In this document: positions 1 through 6,629 of the stretch, piece after piece
How positions within the stretch are numbered: the first letter of the stretch is position 1
Layout of the letters: each line of letters begins with the position of its first letter
Source: JBHELG01 sp046263195
GTDB taxonomy: Bacteria; Actinomycetota; Nitriliruptoria; Nitriliruptorales; JAHWKO01
Assembly (NCBI GenBank): GCA_046263195.1
Contig: JBHELG010000149.1
Coordinates: 1 to 17,680, forward strand
Length of the DNA: 17,680 bases
Direction: 5' to 3'
The notes under the pieces: model-generated
What the model was told of the DNA's origin: nothing
The model's database searches: none
The model's input: only the letters and a program-made list of their open reading frames with translations
Position numbers and translations under genes: made by a program

Positions 1-2
1 TC

Positions 3-872
3 GTGCATCTGATGAGGGCCGAGTTCGGTGAGGCCGAGCGGGCGTGGGAGCAGGCGGTGGAGCACGCCCGCGCAGCCGGGGACCTACGGGGGGAGCTCGA
101 GAACCTGTCGTGGGTGCCGCTCGCGGTATGGGCGGGACCTACGCCCGCGGAGCGTGGGCTCGCGCGATGTGAGGAGGTGCTCGAAGGGGCGAAGGGCGAC
201 CGGAAGGTCAGGTCCAGCGCGCTGTTCGGCCGCGCCGGGTTCGAGGCGATGCTCGGTCGCTTCGTAGACGCTCGGGACAGCATCGCCCAGGCACGAGCCC
301 TTCTTGAGGAGATCGCGCTGACGGTATGGGTCGCCGGACCTCTCACCCAGGTGGCCGGATGGGTCGAGTTGCTGGCCGACGATCCCGCGGCTGCGGAGCG
401 GGAGCTGCGCTGGGGTTTCGCAACGCTGCAAGAGATCGGCGAGTTCTCGTGGCTGTCAACCACGGCCTCACTCCTCGCGGAAGCGCTGTACGAACAGGGG
501 CGGTACCAGGAAGCCGAGGACTTCATCGAGACGAGCCGCGCGGCGGCGGCGAGCGAGGACGTTTACTCGCAGGTGATGTGGCGGAGCGTGTTGAGCAAGT
601 TGCTGGCCGAGCGAGGAGACGCCGAACCGGCGCAGAGCCTAGCCCGAGCGGCGGTGACGCTCACCGACCCGGCCGAGTTCCCGCTCCTTCGCTGCTACGT
701 GCTGTTGTGTCTAGGCGAGGTCCTGATGTTGACCGGCCGACCTCGTGAGGCAGCTCCCGCGATCGAGCAAGCCATCCGTGTGTCGGCGGAGAAGGGCGAC
801 GTGGTCAGCGCACAAAGGGGGGAGCGCCTGCTCGAGGAGCTGCGCCGCGGGCAGGAGCTCACCGAGCTATAA
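3..872 (+). CDS. TPR-repeat C-terminal part of a larger protein (5' truncated by window)
   Basis: About 289 residues of alpha-helical, Ala/Glu/Leu/Arg-rich sequence with TPR-like helix pairs, for example LAEALYEQGRYQEAEDFIE and LLCLGEVLMLTGRPREAAPA. The final segment (VSAEKGDVVSAQRGERLLEEL) resembles the end of actinobacterial proteins that join a class III adenylate/guanylate cyclase or LuxR/SARP output domain to an AAA-type ATPase and a TPR tail; that parentage is inference. The frame is open to the window edge, so the GTG at position 3 need not be the start and the N-terminal domains are missing. TPRs mediate protein-protein contacts. The gene ends with TAA, 83 bp before the Nudix gene on the same strand, without an obvious terminator between. 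Confidence 0.75.
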   Translation: MHLMRAEFGEAERAWEQAVEHARAAGDLRGELENLSWVPLAVWAGPTPAERGLARCEEVLEGAKGDRKVRSSALFGRAGFEAMLGRFVDARDSIAQARALLEEIALTVWVAGPLTQVAGWVELLADDPAAAERELRWGFATLQEIGEFSWLSTTASLLAEALYEQGRYQEAEDFIETSRAAAASEDVYSQVMWRSVLSKLLAERGDAEPAQSLARAAVTLTDPAEFPLLRCYVLLCLGEVLMLTGRPREAAPAIEQAIRVSAEKGDVVSAQRGERLLEELRRGQELTEL

Positions 873-940
873 GGCAGGTCGAGCGGGGCGTGGTAGGTCG
901 GGAAGTTGCTCGTAGGGCACGTCGTGGCGAGGATTGGGCG

Positions 941-946
941 TACGCT
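941..946 (+). promoter_or_regulatory. Putative -10 element (TACGCT) of the Nudix gene
   Basis: TACGCT fits the actinobacterial TANNNT -10 pattern and ends 9 nt before the ATG at 956, so transcription would begin at or next to the start codon (leaderless). No convincing -35 hexamer is seen. The same hexamer family recurs upstream of several other genes in the window. Confidence 0.4.
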
Positions 947-955
947 TCCAAAGAC

Positions 956-1396
956 ATGGACGACGAAGTCGAGGCTGCGGGCCACGAGCAGGACACCAGG
1001 TCAGGACTGCGATCAGCCGTCCATGCCGCCGGGGGAATTGTCGTCCGACCTGGGGCCTCAGGCGGTGAGATTCTCGTCATCCATCGTCCGAAGCACGGCG
1101 ACTGGAGCTTTCCCAAGGGAAAGCTCCAAACCGGTGAGCGCTTCCAGGACGCCGCGTTGCGCGAGGTCGAGGAGGAGACCGGCTACGTGTGTGAGCTCGA
1201 CTACGAGGCCGGCTCGGTGACTTATCGCGACGCGGAGGATCGACCCAAGCTCGTGCGCTACTGGCGCATGCATCCCGTGGCGGGGGAAGCACGTTTCGTG
1301 CCCACCCCCGAAGTCGACGAGATCCGCTGGGTAGCTTTTGAAGAGGCGCGCCACCTCCTCACCTATTCCCACGACCGGGACCTGCTCGAACACTGA
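956..1396 (+). CDS. Nudix hydrolase, MutT1-like domain
   Basis: A 146-residue protein with a perfect Nudix box (GX5EX7REUXEEXGU) at residues 55-77: G55, E61, R69-E70, E73-E74, G76. It should hydrolyse a nucleoside diphosphate linked to another moiety (oxidised dNTP, diadenosine polyphosphate or similar) with Mg2+ bound by the box glutamates. The flanks IHRPKHGDWSFPKGKL and LTYSHDRDLLEH resemble the N-terminal Nudix domain of mycobacterial MutT1, but the C-terminal histidine-phosphatase domain of MutT1 is absent. The ATG at 956 is preferred over the GTG at 890, because the extra 22 residues are not family-like and a TACGCT -10 lies just before 956. It is convergent with the ferredoxin gene, 7 bp apart. 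The substrate cannot be read from sequence. Confidence 0.9.
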   Translation: MDDEVEAAGHEQDTRSGLRSAVHAAGGIVVRPGASGGEILVIHRPKHGDWSFPKGKLQTGERFQDAALREVEEETGYVCELDYEAGSVTYRDAEDRPKLVRYWRMHPVAGEARFVPTPEVDEIRWVAFEEARHLLTYSHDRDLLEH

Positions 1397-1403
1397 GGCC
1401 ACC

Positions 1404-1790
1404 TCAGCGATTCTCGCTGGCTCCTCCCGGGAGCGGGTCGGAGCGCCCCTCGAGCGGCGACAGTTCAAATTCCGTCGGGCCGATGCGCAGCCATTCCACG
1501 GGCTGCCCCGCGATAAGGTGCTGATCGACGATGAGGGGCACATCGTCGACGGTGACGCCTCCATACCACACGTAGTCGGGCAAGACGAGCACGGTCGGGC
1601 CGACCATGCACGGTTCCAGGCAACCTGTAAAGGTCACCTTGACGTTGAGGCCCCGTTGCCCGCTGAGCTCCCGGAAGGCGTTGAAGACATCCCCACTTCC
1701 TCGTCGTATGCATGAGCCACGAGGGTGTTCGGCAGGGCGTTCGTTGACACAGATGAGTACGAACTTTTCCGGCATGCCGGCGCGTGCCAC
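1404..1790 (-). CDS. (2Fe-2S) ferredoxin, thioredoxin-like fold
   Basis: A 128-residue protein with four cysteines C14, C27, C57 and C61 (C-X12-C-X29-C-X3-C), the spacing of thioredoxin-like [2Fe-2S] ferredoxins and the NuoE/HoxE family. The segment GPTVLVLPDYVWYGGVTVDD followed by PLIVDQHL is characteristic of small stand-alone members. It probably carries one electron in the cytoplasm; the partner is unknown. It lies 108 bp downstream of the folP2-like gene on the same strand and may be its operon partner. The start is ATG at 1790; Met6 (1775) is an alternative. The C-terminal 25 residues are Gly/Pro/Ser-rich and probably disordered. Confidence 0.88.
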   Translation of the reverse strand: MARAGMPEKFVLICVNERPAEHPRGSCIRRGSGDVFNAFRELSGQRGLNVKVTFTGCLEPCMVGPTVLVLPDYVWYGGVTVDDVPLIVDQHLIAGQPVEWLRIGPTEFELSPLEGRSDPLPGGASENR

Positions 1791-1898
1791 TCGAGCTCCT
1801 TCCTCCGCGTGAGAGCGGTCTCGGCTGCTCGAGACCGCGGCGGCCAGTTCGGTCGGACGACGCCGCGAGGGCTTCGCTTTCGGTTGTGGAAGCGGCGG

Positions 1899-2855
1899 CT
1901 ACTCGAGCCCTCGAACCGCCAACGCCGGGCCGCGCCAGCCCAGTAGGGCCTCGGTCATGCGCACCGCTCGTAATGTTGCCGTTGCCTCATGGGCTCTGAT
2001 CAGGTGCGCTCCTCGCAGTATGCAGAAGATTGCGGTTGCGATGCTGCCGTCCACCCTCTCGTCGATGCCGGCGGCGAGCGTCTCGCCGATGAAATCCTTG
2101 TTCGACACCGCGACGAGGACGGGATAGCCCAAGGCGACGAGTTCCGGGAGCCGTCGTGCCAACTCGAGTGAATGGTACGTCGTCTTCTGGAAATCGTAGC
2201 CGGGGTCGACGACGATCCGCCTTTTCGCCACGCCCCGCTCGATGGCACGTTCGGTGAGTTCGGCACAGAATCTCACGACGGTCGTGGTGACATCGGGGCG
2301 GTAGCCGCGGCGGAACGGGCGGGTGCGGGGCTCTCCCCCGTGGTGCATGGCGACGTAGCCGGCTTCATGCTCGGCGACGACGTCGAGGATCTCGGGGTCG
2401 TGGCCTCCTCCCACATCGTTGACCAGGTCGGCACCGGCCTCCAACGCAGCGGCGGCCACATCGGCACGGTACGTGTCCGCTGAGATGACGACGTCCGACT
2501 CGCTGCGGAGAGCTTCGACGACTGGCAGGATCCGGTCACGCTCCTCGTCCGGCGAAACCGGCGGGCCCGGCCCACCCTTGACCCCGCCCACGTCCACAAT
2601 GTCAACTCCTTCTGACACCAGTTCTCGCGCTCGGGCGAGAGCTGAGTCGAAGTCATATGTGCTGCCCCGGTCGTAGAACGAGTCGGGGGTGCGGTTCACT
2701 ATCCCCATGACCGCAACCCGCGAAGCGAACTCGAAGCGGCGCCGACGCAGGTCGAGTACCGCTCCCGTGGCCGTCTCCGACGAGGAGAGGAGGGGTGTCA
2801 CCAGTCGAGACCGCCCGTCGGCTTCGGGCCCAGAGGGCTGGCTCACCTCGCCCAC
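1899..2855 (-). CDS. folP2: Dihydropteroate synthase homologue, FolP2 type
   Basis: A 318-residue TIM-barrel protein of the pterin-binding family. The DHPS signature MGIVNRTPDSFYDRG is at residues 50-64, followed by SADTYR (D127), N146-D147, and DPGYDFQKT (217-225). Two active-site motifs depart from canonical DHPS: the usual SRK loop reads SNKDFIGE (251-258), and the usual RVHD reads RAHE (287-290). As I recall, these variants and the ending VRGLE match mycobacterial FolP2, reported to lack DHPS activity while FolP1 makes folate. A role other than p-aminobenzoate condensation is therefore likely. The GTG start at 2855 has AAGGAG 5 nt upstream; GTG at codon 19 is an alternative. It is divergent from the DivIVA-like gene. 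Confidence 0.9.
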   Translation of the reverse strand: MGEVSQPSGPEADGRSRLVTPLLSSSETATGAVLDLRRRRFEFASRVAVMGIVNRTPDSFYDRGSTYDFDSALARARELVSEGVDIVDVGGVKGGPGPPVSPDEERDRILPVVEALRSESDVVISADTYRADVAAAALEAGADLVNDVGGGHDPEILDVVAEHEAGYVAMHHGGEPRTRPFRRGYRPDVTTTVVRFCAELTERAIERGVAKRRIVVDPGYDFQKTTYHSLELARRLPELVALGYPVLVAVSNKDFIGETLAAGIDERVDGSIATAIFCILRGAHLIRAHEATATLRAVRMTEALLGWRGPALAVRGLE

Positions 2856-2881
2856 CTCGGCTCCTTCGACCCATCGCTACG

Positions 2882-2887
2882 AGGCTA
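2882..2887 (-). promoter_or_regulatory. Putative -10 element (TAGCCT) of folP2
   Basis: On the minus strand GGACTAGCCT lies 26 nt upstream of the folP2 GTG, so a short leader would carry the AAGGAG ribosome site. The identical decamer GGACTAGCCT also precedes tatB, at 16346-16355. No clear -35 is visible. Confidence 0.35.
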
Positions 2888-2939
2888 GTCCGGGCATTCC
2901 ATGGTGGAAGTGGGGGGGAGGGCGAGGGAGGATATCTTC

Positions 2940-3293
2940 GTGACAGCATGGATCGTCGTGGGCCTCGCCTGCGTGCTTGGCCTGGTGGTCACCCTGATCG
3001 CCCTCTTCGCCGAGGATCGTAGTCAGGATCTCGTCGGGTCAGAACCCGAGTGGCTGCTGCCTGCTCCGAACGAGGTGCGAAGTATCCGCTTTCCGCGTGC
3101 TTGGCGCGGCTACCACCCCGCCTCCGTCGACGTCTTCCTCGCTGCGCTCACCGCCTCCTATGAGACGCTCTACGACCGCGCCGGGCCCGACGTCGTCGCC
3201 GAGGCGCGCGAGCATCTTGCTCGCCGGTTACCAGGGCAGGATGGTCGTGACACCGACGAGCTTTCCAAGGGGTCGGGCGAGCAGGTCAGGTAA
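2940..3293 (+). CDS. Small membrane-anchored protein with DivIVA-like motif
   Basis: A 117-residue protein with one N-terminal transmembrane helix (about residues 3-23, TAWIVVGLACVLGLVVTLIA). A short linker follows, then IRFPRAWRGYHPASVDVFLAAL (starting near residue 49), which matches the DivIVA N-terminal pattern F-x-x-x-x-R-G-Y-x-x-x-x-V-D-x-F-L. The rest is a short helix and a polar tail; the long DivIVA coiled coil is missing. DivIVA domains recognise curved membrane at poles and septa, so a role in localisation at the envelope is inferred. The GTG at 2940 is chosen because GGGAGGA lies 7-8 nt upstream; a start at 2901 would add 13 residues before the helix. It resembles mycobacterial Rv1209, which I recall near folP2. 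The 3' end overlaps the convergent hydrolase by 8 bp. Confidence 0.75.
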   Translation: MTAWIVVGLACVLGLVVTLIALFAEDRSQDLVGSEPEWLLPAPNEVRSIRFPRAWRGYHPASVDVFLAALTASYETLYDRAGPDVVAEAREHLARRLPGQDGRDTDELSKGSGEQVR

Positions 3294-4056
3294 GGAACTC
3301 GAGGATGGTGGCCGCGATGGCGTCAGGGTCCTCGACCGGCGACCAATGTCCGACGTGAGGAATCACGCGTACCCGGCTGACAGGGATATCGCGGTGAAGC
3401 TCCTCAGCCATCGCGAGTGGAGTCGAGCGATCGTGTGCGCCGACGATGATGAGAGTGGGCTGGCCGATCTCGTTGCGCTTGACGTGAGGCGCCTTCGCCA
3501 AAGCCCGGCACGACTTCGCATACATGACCGGATCGTTGCGCACCAACATCTCACGCAGGAGTCCCACGGCTCCGGGCATCGCCGCGTAGGTCTGAGGCGC
3601 CACCGCCGCTTCCAACCAGTCGTCGACGACCGCATCCATGCCGTCGCGCTCGACGATCTCAGCCCGCTCCCGGTACATATCGGCGGCCGGCGGCTGGAAA
3701 TACGAGATGCCTCCAATGAGCACGAGCACGTCACACAGGTCCGGCTCGGTCTGAGCCAGGTGCTGTGCGACGAGAGTCCCCAGGGAATGTCCGACGAGGG
3801 TCACTGCGGGCAGTTCGAGGTGACGGATGAGGCCACGCACGTCGTGCACCCAGCCTTCTATGGAGAATCTTCCCTTGCCGTCGGAGCGGCCATGTCCGCG
3901 CAGATCGAGCGCGATGACGTGATGGTGGTCCTTCAGGGTCTGCATGATCCCGTACCAGGCATTGCCACAGCCACCGAGCCCATGCACGAAGACGATGGGG
4001 GGACCCTCGCCATAGCTCATGTAGTTGAGCGTGCAGCCGTCGATCTCCGCGAACAT
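3286..4056 (-). CDS. Alpha/beta-fold hydrolase
   Basis: A 256-residue single-domain alpha/beta hydrolase of normal length. The oxyanion segment is HGLGG (25-29), the nucleophile elbow is GHSLG with Ser91, the acid is Asp209 in VGAHDRSTP, and the base is His237 in VGHWSPVEDP. The catalytic triad is complete. The ending WSPVEDPDAIAATILEFL is typical of the family that includes 3-oxoadipate enol-lactonase, lipases and esterases; the substrate cannot be assigned. No signal peptide, so cytoplasmic. The ATG at 4056 has AAGG about 6 nt upstream. It converges on and overlaps the DivIVA-like gene by 8 bp and diverges from the SRPBCC gene. Confidence 0.9.
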   Translation of the reverse strand: MFAEIDGCTLNYMSYGEGPPIVFVHGLGGCGNAWYGIMQTLKDHHHVIALDLRGHGRSDGKGRFSIEGWVHDVRGLIRHLELPAVTLVGHSLGTLVAQHLAQTEPDLCDVLVLIGGISYFQPPAADMYRERAEIVERDGMDAVVDDWLEAAVAPQTYAAMPGAVGLLREMLVRNDPVMYAKSCRALAKAPHVKRNEIGQPTLIIVGAHDRSTPLAMAEELHRDIPVSRVRVIPHVGHWSPVEDPDAIAATILEFLT

Positions 4057-4058
4057 CC

Positions 4059-4171
4059 TCGGCCTTGGGTGGGAAGCCGCGACCGTCGGGCGACCTCGAG
4101 CGATGCAGACTGGAGCCCGACTGGCCCAGCGTCAGCCTATCGGTTCGGCCTTGAGTGGGAGGCCGCAGCCG
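4059..4171. repeat. Two copies of a 27-nt direct repeat in the hydrolase/SRPBCC spacer
   Basis: Copies lie at 4059-4085 and 4145-4171, 86 bp apart, and agree at 23 of 27 positions. The best core is TCGGCCTTG followed by GTGGGA and GCCGC. The first copy covers the ribosome-binding region of the hydrolase; the second lies just upstream of its TAGGCT box. They could be paired operator sites or the relic of a local duplication. Confidence 0.5.
4134..4139 (-). promoter_or_regulatory. Putative -10 element (TAGGCT) of the hydrolase
   Basis: TAGGCT on the minus strand, in the context GATAGGCTGACGC, lies 77 nt upstream of the hydrolase ATG. The same hexamer precedes pepA (TATAGGCTGCGCG). No clear -35 is visible. 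Confidence 0.3.
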
Positions 4172-4279
4172 CCGCGTGCAGGCCCAAGACTGTTACTACG
4201 CCCGCCCCCCCGGCCCCCGCTCCGTCACCCGTCTCGCATGCCAAGCGAATCTTGAAGCACGCCATGAAAGGAGTCCGCC

Positions 4280-4786
4280 ATGCGGGTCGAGGTTGCACGC
4301 GAGGTCTTCGCCCCTCGGCAGATCGTCTGGCACCTGCTCGTCGACTGGGAGCGGCAGGCGGAGTGGATGGTCGATGCTCGAGCGGTGGAGGTCGAGACCG
4401 CGTCGCGACGGGGTGTCGGAGTGCGGCTGAAGGTTCCGACGAGGGTGTTGGGTGTGACGATCGAGGACCGGCTCGAGGTCACGGGATGGAACGAGCCTCG
4501 TCGACTCGAGGTGCGCCATATCGGGGCGCTCGTCTCCGGTCAGGCGACCTTCGAGCTGACACCGATCGACCACGGCACGGGGGTCGTGTGGTGGGAGGAG
4601 ATCGAAGTGCCGCTCGGGACCGTGGGGGAGTTGGCAGCCGCCCTGCTCGTCCGCCCCTATCTCGCCTGGGTGTTTCGCCGCAGCCTCGACAACTTCGCCC
4701 GTATCTGTCGACAGGAAGCCGCTTCCACGCAACGTGCCCCCGACGGTGCGGAGGGGAACCATGGTGAGCACCCGTCGAACAGGTGA
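4280..4786 (+). CDS. SRPBCC (START/Bet v1-like) family protein
   Basis: A 168-residue protein of polyketide-cyclase/dehydrase type. The N-terminal pattern VAREVFAPRQIVWHLLVDWE, then a Trp/Met pair (AEWM) and alternating beta strands (TIEDRLEVTGWNEPRRLEV, FELTPIDHGTGVVWWEEIEV), ends in a long amphipathic helix (LAWVFRRSLDNFARICRQEA, ending near residue 147). This is the SRPBCC helix-grip layout, a hydrophobic pocket for lipids or other small ligands. The ligand is unknown. The ATG at 4280 is supported by AAAGGAG 6 nt upstream. The last 20 residues are polar and probably disordered. It faces the EthD-like gene, 128 bp away. Confidence 0.82.
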   Translation: MRVEVAREVFAPRQIVWHLLVDWERQAEWMVDARAVEVETASRRGVGVRLKVPTRVLGVTIEDRLEVTGWNEPRRLEVRHIGALVSGQATFELTPIDHGTGVVWWEEIEVPLGTVGELAAALLVRPYLAWVFRRSLDNFARICRQEAASTQRAPDGAEGNHGEHPSNR

Positions 4787-4853
4787 GCGGGAGTAAGGCT
4801 CCGCAGCCACCACCACCTACGTACCGGGAAGCTGGTCGGGTCTCACTCGCCAG

Positions 4854-4879
4854 ATCTCGTCCGGTGTGACAAGCGAGAT
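4854..4879. terminator. Weak inverted repeat between convergent genes
   Basis: ATCTCG (4854-4859) and CGAGAT (4874-4879) could pair across a 14-nt loop in the spacer between the SRPBCC and EthD-like genes. No T-tract follows. It is a possible bidirectional termination structure only; the remaining spacer shows nothing else. Confidence 0.2.
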
Positions 4880-4914
4880 GCTCCTGCTCCATCCCCGTTC
4901 CAACCTGCTTCGGG

Positions 4915-5235
4915 CTAGGCGATCTCCTCCTCGGTACCCATCAGAAGTCGCGCCTCGACGTTGAACTTCCGCGACATCTCGCTGAAGTCTCGCGCCAGAC
5001 TCACGCCCGGCTCCGAACGCAAGGCGCGCCGCAGACTCTCTTCATCGTCGAACAGGATCTCGACCATGAGGGAGACGGGTGGAGGATTGCCCTCCATGTC
5101 GCCTGAGAAGCGACTCATGCGAATGGCACGGATGTGTGGCCAGGCTCGCACGAGCGGCATGTGATGCCGCTCGTAGTGCGACTCGAACCCCTCGGGGTTC
5201 GTCGGCTCGGTGTACAGGACGGTGAGCTTGTTCAC
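4915..5235 (-). CDS. EthD-domain protein
   Basis: A 106-residue dimeric alpha+beta-barrel-type protein. The start KLTVLYTEPTNPEGFESHYE-RHHMPL and the helix LRRALRSEPGVSLARDFSEM follow the EthD/stress-responsive small-protein layout (first strand, the H-MPL histidine motif, second strand LMVEILFDDEESL). EthD is named from the ethyl tert-butyl ether degradation locus; most members have no known reaction. The GTG at 5235 is chosen because GAGGAGG lies 4 nt upstream and the family begins there; the longer frame to 5397 adds a low-complexity Arg/Pro stretch. It is divergent from the lipoprotein gene. Confidence 0.82.
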   Translation of the reverse strand: MNKLTVLYTEPTNPEGFESHYERHHMPLVRAWPHIRAIRMSRFSGDMEGNPPPVSLMVEILFDDEESLRRALRSEPGVSLARDFSEMSRKFNVEARLLMGTEEEIA

Positions 5236-5312
5236 ACGACCTCCTCGTCGAGCCTCAATCCTCCCAAGCCGCTCGTTCCCGCGCAGCGCCGGAACGGGGC
5301 GATAGTGTGGGA

Positions 5313-5389
5313 GGCGGTCTTTGACCAAGACGGCCGGCGGACCGATGGAGGGCGGACAGGCGGTCTTGCTTGCCGAAGACCGCCGGCGG
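5313..5389. repeat. Two related hairpin-forming repeats upstream of the lipoprotein gene
   Basis: Unit 1 (5313-5340) and unit 2 (5359-5389) share GGCGGTCTT, then AAGAC and a GC-rich CCGGCGG end. In unit 2 the arms GGCGGTCTT (5359-5367) and AAGACCGCC (5376-5384) form a 9-bp stem with an 8-nt loop. In unit 1 only GTCTT/AAGAC pair, with a 5-nt loop. They lie in the 203-bp spacer between two divergent genes, so tandem operators or a structured leader of the lipoprotein mRNA are possible. Confidence 0.5.
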
Positions 5390-5438
5390 GGCCGCATGCG
5401 TTTGTGCCCCGCCCCGGGGAGGTCGAGCCGCTCACTTG

Positions 5439-5951
5439 GTGCTTCGACATCTGCTTGCGGCGCTCGGAGCGTCGCTTCTCATGGCGTGCCCCAGCGCTGA
5501 GCAGCGCCCGCCTGCCGCAGCCGATGACGGACTGCAGCTGAGCGGCGAGTTGCGAGGGACCCGCATCCACGTCTCCGATGGCGATCCCGAGGTCCTCTAC
5601 GGTGACTGCGATCCCGGTGACGGCAGGGACGTCGACCTGTGCCTGATCGCATCCATGATCGACGGAGGAAGAATCGGCTTCGTGATCGAGAACCCGGACG
5701 AACTGGTGAAGGGAGGTGTGCTCACGCCGCGGGCAGCTTGTCCGGCCGAGGCGGGTCTCTCGCGGTCGCCCCGCGACTGTGAGGGCACGGTCATCGTCGA
5801 GGTCCGTCATGGCACGGAGCGGCTGAGGCCACTTGGCGGCACGCTCGCGGTTGCTGCTGCCGGGCCTCGCTACGCGGCCCGCTTCACCCTGCGATTCGCG
5901 GACGGCATCCTGAGCGGTACCTTCGACGTCCAGCCCCCGGCAACGCCGTGA
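5439..5951 (+). CDS. Putative small secreted lipoprotein
   Basis: About 170 residues. The N-terminus MLRHLLAALGASLLMAC is a lipoprotein signal: Arg near the start, hydrophobic core, and a lipobox ending LMAC with Cys17 as the lipidated residue. After an Ala/Pro/Gln linker, the mature part is rich in beta-type segments and has four cysteines (C57, C68, C101, C114) that could form two disulfides outside the membrane. The ending FTLRFADGILSGTFDVQP is a common pattern in small exported bacterial beta proteins. I do not recognise a specific family or function. The start is uncertain: GTG 5439 or TTG 5436 give a good signal peptide, but the nearest ribosome-like site (GGGGAGG, 5416-5422) is 13-16 nt away. 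TAGTGT at 5303-5308 might be a -10. It is convergent with the cupin gene. Confidence 0.65.
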   Translation: MLRHLLAALGASLLMACPSAEQRPPAAADDGLQLSGELRGTRIHVSDGDPEVLYGDCDPGDGRDVDLCLIASMIDGGRIGFVIENPDELVKGGVLTPRAACPAEAGLSRSPRDCEGTVIVEVRHGTERLRPLGGTLAVAAAGPRYAARFTLRFADGILSGTFDVQPPATP

Positions 5952-5975
5952 GCGACGGGGCGTTCCACGTGCCCT

Positions 5976-6473
5976 TCAGCCGCCGATGAGGCCGCGCAGA
6001 CGACCAGTAAGTGATCGCCGTCCCCCGGGCCGGCGGACGGCCCCGTTCGTGCGCTCGACCGGCTCGTCGGTCTTGATGCTGTCCACATCGGGGGGGCTAC
6101 CGGAGGCCATGACGATGAGCGGGTCCGCAGTGCGGTTCGAGATGCCGTGCGCAACCCCTGCAGGGACGAGCATGGCGCCGAGGGGTCCGAGTCCGACCTC
6201 ACCCTGATCGGTCACGAACCAGCCGTTGCCACCGATGACCGTGTACGCGAGGTCGACGTCCACATAGTGGAGCACGTCCGTGTCCTGCCATGGTTCCAGA
6301 CACCACAGGTCGACGGTGAGCACATCGGTGGCGAGAACTCGTACGCGGCGGGCGGCAGCCGGATCGAAAGTGGCGTAGTCGCGCAGGTCGACCGGGCGCA
6401 CGGAAAGCTGACCGCTTGTGACCGCTTCGCCCGTCGATCGGATGGCGTGTCCTGCCCACTCGTCTTCGGTCAT
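5976..6473 (-). CDS. Cupin-domain protein
   Basis: A 165-residue protein with a central single cupin barrel. Strands run from VLTVDLWCLEPWQ through AYTVIGGNGWFVTDQGEVGL to the second cupin motif LVPAGVAHGISN (P104, H109). The first motif is degenerate: H69 is present but the usual HXH-X3-4-E is not intact, so metal-dependent catalysis is doubtful and a binding or sensing role is as likely. The C-terminal 30 residues are basic (RRPGGRRSLTGRLRG). The ATG at 6473 is chosen; the open frame continues far upstream but there it is antisense to pepA. TACGCT ends 7 nt before the ATG. It is divergent from pepA. Confidence 0.75.
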   Translation of the reverse strand: MTEDEWAGHAIRSTGEAVTSGQLSVRPVDLRDYATFDPAAARRVRVLATDVLTVDLWCLEPWQDTDVLHYVDVDLAYTVIGGNGWFVTDQGEVGLGPLGAMLVPAGVAHGISNRTADPLIVMASGSPPDVDSIKTDEPVERTNGAVRRPGGRRSLTGRLRGLIGG

Positions 6474-6480
6474 GGCCTCC

Positions 6481-6486
6481 AGCGTA
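6481..6486 (-). promoter_or_regulatory. Putative -10 element (TACGCT) of the cupin gene
   Basis: TACGCT on the minus strand ends 7 nt before the cupin ATG, a leaderless arrangement like that of the Nudix gene. GGAGG directly before the ATG would be too close to act as a normal ribosome site. Confidence 0.35.
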
Positions 6487-6553
6487 CTGAGCCAAGCGGG
6501 ACCGGAGCGCTCTCCTTCTCCAGCCACGCGCCGGACCGCTCTCGGGTCCCCTA

Positions 6554-6559
6554 TAGGCT
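6554..6559 (+). promoter_or_regulatory. Putative -10 element (TAGGCT) of pepA
   Basis: The sequence CCTATAGGCTGCGC contains TATAGG and TAGGCT. It lies 70 nt before the GTG at 6630 and 10 nt before an in-frame ATG at 6570. Transcription would start around 6566. Confidence 0.35.
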
Positions 6560-6629
6560 GCGCGTCAGAATGCGTGGCTTGGGTCCGACCCGAGCAGCGC
6601 CAGACCGCCGCCACGAGGAGCCAGCCTTG

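Noticed and set aside
3097..4767. Plus-strand 556-codon frame across the hydrolase and SRPBCC genes
   Set aside because: It overlaps three well-supported genes in other frames or strands and contains no recognisable domain.
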